Shown here in pieces: positions 7,293 through 10,186 of a stretch of 10,186 nucleotides of DNA. This DNA is from JBBTIS01 sp038059855 (GTDB taxonomy: Bacteria; Elusimicrobiota; Elusimicrobia; JACQPE01): positions 1 to 10,186 of the forward strand of contig CAYHKQ010000080.1 of NCBI GenBank assembly GCA_964357255.1, in the 5' to 3' direction. Made by a program: the position numbers and the translations under genes. Under the pieces are notes generated by a model that worked only from the letters and a program-made list of their open reading frames with translations, made no database searches and was not told where the DNA came from. Numbering within the stretch: position 1 is the stretch's first letter; every line of letters begins with the position of its first letter.

Positions 7293-8033
7293 TCTGGCCG
7301 TGATGATCAAGTGTTCGCCCATGAGAACAGGCCAGGACAGCATCCATTTTAAGGTCTGCCGATTGCGCCGGCGTTGCTCCTGATCTTTTTCCTTGCGAAA
7401 GGCGACGAGCGTGTAGAGCGCTATCCAGGGCGCAAAAATCAGGTACGGCAGGCTAATCGGTTTGACGTAACTGCAAGAAGTGTTTTCAATGGTAAATCCG
7501 TGTCGGTGCAGGGCGTAGCGCAGATGGGGCAGGGTCAGCGGCGTGACGTGATGGGCGGGGCTGGGCCGGGCTTCATTCAATGGCAAAGAAAACATTTGAA
7601 AAAATCCACTGCCCAAAAATCGAATTCGGGACCTGATGGATGTGATATTCGGCGTGGTTAAAATCAGAATGCCTCCGGGCTTAAGAATTCTGTGAAATTC
7701 GCGCGCCAGAGCGTAGGGATTTTCCAGGTGCTCGATGCCTTCCACGCTGGTGATCGCGTCAAAAGATTCATCATCATAAGGAAAAGGCGGCATATTCAAA
7801 TTCCAGGTTTGGCTTTGGATTTTTTCTGAAGAACTGGGAAGGGGGTCAATGTCAAGGCCGCGCGCTTTAAAGCCTAATTCCTGCAATCTTAACAGGAGGG
7901 CTCCTTCGCCGCATGGCGCATCGAGCACCGCGGCGCCAGGGTTTAAGCGCTTGATAATTTTTAAGACAGCCCGATGAACTTGAGGCAAGGTTCGCGGCTC
8001 GATAGCTTTTGTCGTCAGGATGGTATTTTCCAT
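7287..8033 (-). CDS. Class I SAM-dependent methyltransferase
   Basis: A 248-residue protein with a Rossmann-fold methyltransferase core of the UbiG/Methyltransf_11 kind. Motif I is VLDAPCGEG (36-44), the SAM-ribose acidic strand is GLDIDP (59-64), motif IV region is FDAITSVEGIEHLENP (91-106), and the post-motif is RILKPGGILILTTPN (115-129). The C-terminal part contains a hydrophobic stretch (LPYLIFAPWIALYTLVAF, 195-212) followed by a very basic segment (FRKEK, RRRNR), suggesting membrane association. The substrate cannot be read from sequence; quinone, lipid, glycan and tetrapyrrole methylation are all open. Its ATG is 3 bp after the hemH stop, so it is the last gene of the haem block and probably co-translated. 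No Shine-Dalgarno is seen: a GGGA lies too far upstream. Confidence is high for family, low for role. Confidence 0.9.
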   Translation of the reverse strand: MENTILTTKAIEPRTLPQVHRAVLKIIKRLNPGAAVLDAPCGEGALLLRLQELGFKARGLDIDPLPSSSEKIQSQTWNLNMPPFPYDDESFDAITSVEGIEHLENPYALAREFHRILKPGGILILTTPNITSIRSRIRFLGSGFFQMFSLPLNEARPSPAHHVTPLTLPHLRYALHRHGFTIENTSCSYVKPISLPYLIFAPWIALYTLVAFRKEKDQEQRRRNRQTLKWMLSWPVLMGEHLIITARK

Positions 8034-8036
8034 CGG

Positions 8037-9050
8037 TTAAATTTTGGTCCCAGTGGCATCTTTGGCGTTCTTGGCCTCATTGGCCTTTTTTTCGCGGGCA
8101 TGGCGCTCGATGACATTGGCCAGGGCGCTGATTAAGGTCGGTGAGCCATTGGGGCTTTCCGTGCGGGAAAATTCGATTCCGCATGATTCGGCTTGGCGTT
8201 TATAAAGAATGTCTACGTCATAAAGAGTTTCGAGGTGATCGGTGATAAATCCTACGGGGCACAGAAGAAGGCGGCGGTGTTTTTCCTGGGCCAGCCGCTC
8301 AATGGTTTGGGATACGTTAGGTCCCAGCCAGGGCTCGCTGGTTTTGCTTTGGTTTTGATAGGCGAAATACCACTGCCCGGGCGCTAAGCCCGTTTGCTGA
8401 GCCACGAGGCGCGAGGTCTCCAAGAGTTGTTTGGGATAGGGGTCGTTCATTTCCAAAATTTTTTGGGGCAGGCTGTGAGCGGAAAAAATGACTTGGATTT
8501 TGTCGTGTTCACGGCGTGAAAATTTTTTCATGGCCTGGCGGATTTTTTCGGCAAAGGCTTCGATGAGACCGGGTTCGTCGTGCCAGCTTGGAATCAGGCT
8601 CCAGGAGAAATTCCCCCCCACGGCGCCCAGCGCCTCTTCGAGTTTTTTGCGATAAGCGCCTACGCTTAAGGCCGAGTAGTAGGGAGTCAGGCAGATGGCG
8701 GTAAATTCAGCGACGCCTTCGGTTTTCATGGCGGCGACGGTTTCCTTTATATAAGGACGCCAGTGTCTCATGCCGAAAAAAACTTTATAGCGAGTTGCGA
8801 GTTGCCTCTGAAGCGCCGAAGCTTGGGCCTGGGTGATATCGAGCAGAGGGGATTTCCCCCCGATAGCCCGGTATCTCTCTTTAATCTCTTCAATAAATTC
8901 AGCGGGTATTGCGCGTCCGCCGCGAATATCGTTGAGATAGGGCTCGATTTCTTCCAGGGATCCGGCGGCCCCATAAGCCATGAGTAAAATCCCAGGGGTG
9001 GGCGCTGACGAGGATTTTTCCGAGGGAGTTTTATTGGCGGTTGTGGCCAT
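8037..9050 (-). CDS. hemH: Ferrochelatase, Bacillus-type (probable coproporphyrin ferrochelatase)
   Basis: Inserts ferrous iron into a porphyrin late in haem synthesis. The 337-residue protein aligns along its length with B. subtilis HemH as I recall it: LLMAYG (22-27, Tyr26 matching the Bacillus iron-side Tyr13), RGGRAIPAEFIEEIKERYRA and IGGKSPL (43-69), SAHSLP with catalytic His192 (Bacillus His183), DPYPKQL, SEPWLGP (238-244), and FITDHLETLYD with Glu274 (Bacillus Glu264). Classical protoporphyrin enzymes have NLGGP-type residues at the N-terminal site instead of AYG, so coproporphyrin III is the likely substrate. There is no C-terminal four-cysteine [2Fe-2S] pattern. The first 15-18 residues and the last ~17 (Lys/Ala/Asn-rich) look non-conserved. 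The ATG at 9050 lies 20 bp inside the end of hemE. The alternative name for this subtype is cpfC. Confidence 0.95.
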   Translation of the reverse strand: MATTANKTPSEKSSSAPTPGILLMAYGAAGSLEEIEPYLNDIRGGRAIPAEFIEEIKERYRAIGGKSPLLDITQAQASALQRQLATRYKVFFGMRHWRPYIKETVAAMKTEGVAEFTAICLTPYYSALSVGAYRKKLEEALGAVGGNFSWSLIPSWHDEPGLIEAFAEKIRQAMKKFSRREHDKIQVIFSAHSLPQKILEMNDPYPKQLLETSRLVAQQTGLAPGQWYFAYQNQSKTSEPWLGPNVSQTIERLAQEKHRRLLLCPVGFITDHLETLYDVDILYKRQAESCGIEFSRTESPNGSPTLISALANVIERHAREKKANEAKNAKDATGTKI

Positions 9051-10065
9051 GAATCAATTCGACGACATAACGCGCGTTATCCCTCGGCGTTTCGGGCAGG
9101 ATGCCGTGGCCTAAATTAAAAATGTGGCCGGGGCGGCCCTGCGCTTCGTCTAAGATTTTAAGAACGTGCCGCCGGATTATGGGGCGTGGAGCCAGGAGAA
9201 CGGCGGGGTCTAAATTTCCCTGAATCGCAAGATTCTGCCCAATTTTTTTCCACGCCTCGCCCAATGGGATGCGCCAGTCCGCGCCGATGACCTCGGCCCC
9301 CGAGAGTTTCATGAGATGCAGAAGCCCTGCCGTGCCCGTGCCGAAATAAATCACCGGCGCTTGATATTTTTTGAGGTGTTGGATAATGGATTGCACGTGA
9401 GGCAACACAAATTCTTTAAAATCTTGCGGCGCTAAGCAACCGATCCAACTGTCGAAAAGTTGCACAACATCGGCCCCAGCCTCGATTTGGGCGGCGAGAT
9501 AGTCCCGGGTCGCCTGAGCAAGCTTATTCATGAGCAAATGCCATGATTTTGGCTCACAATGCATCAGCCGTTTGGTTTTAAGATACGTCGGGGAGTGGCC
9601 GCCTTCGATGAGATAGCTCGCCAGCGTGAAAGGAGCGCCGGCAAATCCGATGAGAGCCACAGACGGGGCCAGGGCTCTTTTGATGAGCCCGAGGGCCTCC
9701 GTGGTAAAGCGCATTTCCTCGTGAACGTCGAAGAGCCGGATATTTTTGATGGAGCGGAGGTCTGTGATCGGATTGGCAAACGCCGGCCCCTCGCCTTTTT
9801 TGTAATCGAGTTGAAATCCCATGGGCTCGGCGATGAGGAGGATATCGGAAAAAAGAATGGCCGCGTCAACCCCGAGTTTTTTGACCGGGTCCAACGTTAC
9901 CTGAGCGGCCAATTCAGGATTTTTTGAAATTTCCTTGATAGTGTATTTGGCGCGGACAGCCCGGTACTCCTCCATATAGCGCCCCGCCTGCCGCATAAAC
10001 CAAACCGGCGGCCGCGCCAACCGTTCCTTCCAGCAGGCCCGGAGCAGAGGCAATTTTGTTTTCAT
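9031..10065 (-). CDS. hemE: Uroporphyrinogen decarboxylase
   Basis: Decarboxylates the four acetate side chains of uroporphyrinogen III to give coproporphyrinogen III, in the cytoplasm. From the ATG at 10065 it has 344 residues, the usual family size. It shows the N-terminal signature PVWFMRQAGRYM (20-31), the FSDIL loop with Asp74 (human Asp86), the second signature GFAGAPFTLASYLIEGG (140-156) with Tyr151 (human Tyr164), DSWIG (205-209), GNLDP (283-287) and FNLGHGILPETP (316-327) with His320 (human His339). The reading frame stays open to an ATG at 10164, but those 33 extra residues are Lys/Arg/Asn-rich, unlike the family, and are encoded partly by a repeat, so I start at 10065. The gene end overlaps hemH by 20 bp. 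Its product is the direct precursor of a coproporphyrin substrate, consistent with the Bacillus-like ferrochelatase next door. Confidence 0.96.
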   Translation of the reverse strand: MKTKLPLLRACWKERLARPPVWFMRQAGRYMEEYRAVRAKYTIKEISKNPELAAQVTLDPVKKLGVDAAILFSDILLIAEPMGFQLDYKKGEGPAFANPITDLRSIKNIRLFDVHEEMRFTTEALGLIKRALAPSVALIGFAGAPFTLASYLIEGGHSPTYLKTKRLMHCEPKSWHLLMNKLAQATRDYLAAQIEAGADVVQLFDSWIGCLAPQDFKEFVLPHVQSIIQHLKKYQAPVIYFGTGTAGLLHLMKLSGAEVIGADWRIPLGEAWKKIGQNLAIQGNLDPAVLLAPRPIIRRHVLKILDEAQGRPGHIFNLGHGILPETPRDNARYVVELIHGHNRQ

Positions 10066-10119
10066 GGGGTTATATTTTGACTTATTATTTTTGGTTTTGC
10101 TTCGCGCCTCTCGGAGTTT
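10066..10119 (-). promoter_or_regulatory. hemE leader region
   Basis: These 54 bases just upstream of the chosen hemE start are rich in A on the minus strand directly before the ATG and show no Shine-Dalgarno sequence. A TATAAC box just before the ATG has no matching -35 at normal spacing. If the haem operon begins in this contig, its promoter should be here or within the adjacent repeat, but I cannot identify it. Confidence 0.25.
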
Positions 10120-10186
10120 GGGGTCAGGTCTTGCAATCAAGCAACGCTGATGAAATTTTTTCATACGGTATGTTTTTTGCTTGATT
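10120..10186. repeat. Nested inverted repeat at the contig end, possible REP-like element
   Basis: AATCAAGCAA (10135-10144) and TTGCTTGATT (10177-10186) form a perfect 10-bp inverted repeat whose outer arm ends exactly at the window edge. Inside it ATGAAA (10150-10155) pairs with TTTCAT (10159-10164), and CATAC/GTATG (10162-10172) gives a competing small palindrome. The block is preceded by GGGGTCAGGTCTTGC (10120-10134), which from memory resembles a motif common in repeats near IS200-like/RAYT transposases. A repeat here would explain why assembly stopped. No transposase is visible. Confidence 0.5.

Noticed and set aside
1..10186. CRISPR arrays, tRNA/rRNA genes, toxin-antitoxin or phage defence genes
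   Set aside because: I looked on both strands for regularly spaced repeats, cloverleaf-like segments and short paired ORFs in the gaps and saw none. The intergenic space is too small to hide a gene cluster.

Overview
The window reads as a short contig from a Gram-negative (diderm) bacterium, probably of metagenomic origin. The diderm call rests on a TolC-type outer-membrane channel encoded beside an RND inner-membrane pump. No gene pins down a phylum. Bases 1-30 are near-identical to an Illumina adapter, so biological sequence starts at about base 31 and position 1 is probably a true contig end. All seven recognisable genes lie on the minus strand, so transcription runs from high to low coordinates.

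First block in transcription order (about 10186 to 7287): hemE (uroporphyrinogen decarboxylase), hemH (ferrochelatase, with Bacillus-type coproporphyrin-ferrochelatase sequence features) and a class I SAM-dependent methyltransferase. hemE and hemH overlap by 20 bp. The methyltransferase begins 3 bp after hemH. This is a compact haem-synthesis operon with an unassigned methyltransferase as its last gene. The contig's right end, just upstream of hemE, holds a nested inverted repeat next to a motif resembling REP/RAYT-associated repeats.

Middle block (7286 to 4918): a three-copy inverted-repeat cluster, then a ~700-residue exported protein of unknown function with an ankyrin-like N-terminal region, then a 164-bp intergenic gap holding an imperfect hairpin.

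Last block (4917 to 31): a TolC-family channel gene overlaps an RND permease gene by the 4-bp ATGA junction. A PAS-domain sensory protein follows 8 bp later and is cut off by the contig end. No membrane-fusion protein gene lies in or between these genes, although RND pumps normally need one. The channel and permease probably form an efflux system that borrows or shares an adaptor, and the PAS protein may be its sensor or regulator.

None of the seven starts has a convincing Shine-Dalgarno sequence. I see no tRNA, rRNA, CRISPR array, transposase or phage gene. I found no clear new defence or mobile system. The points most worth checking are the adapter artefact, the adaptor-less efflux operon, the Bacillus-type ferrochelatase in a diderm, the orphan ankyrin-like exported protein and the two inverted-repeat clusters.
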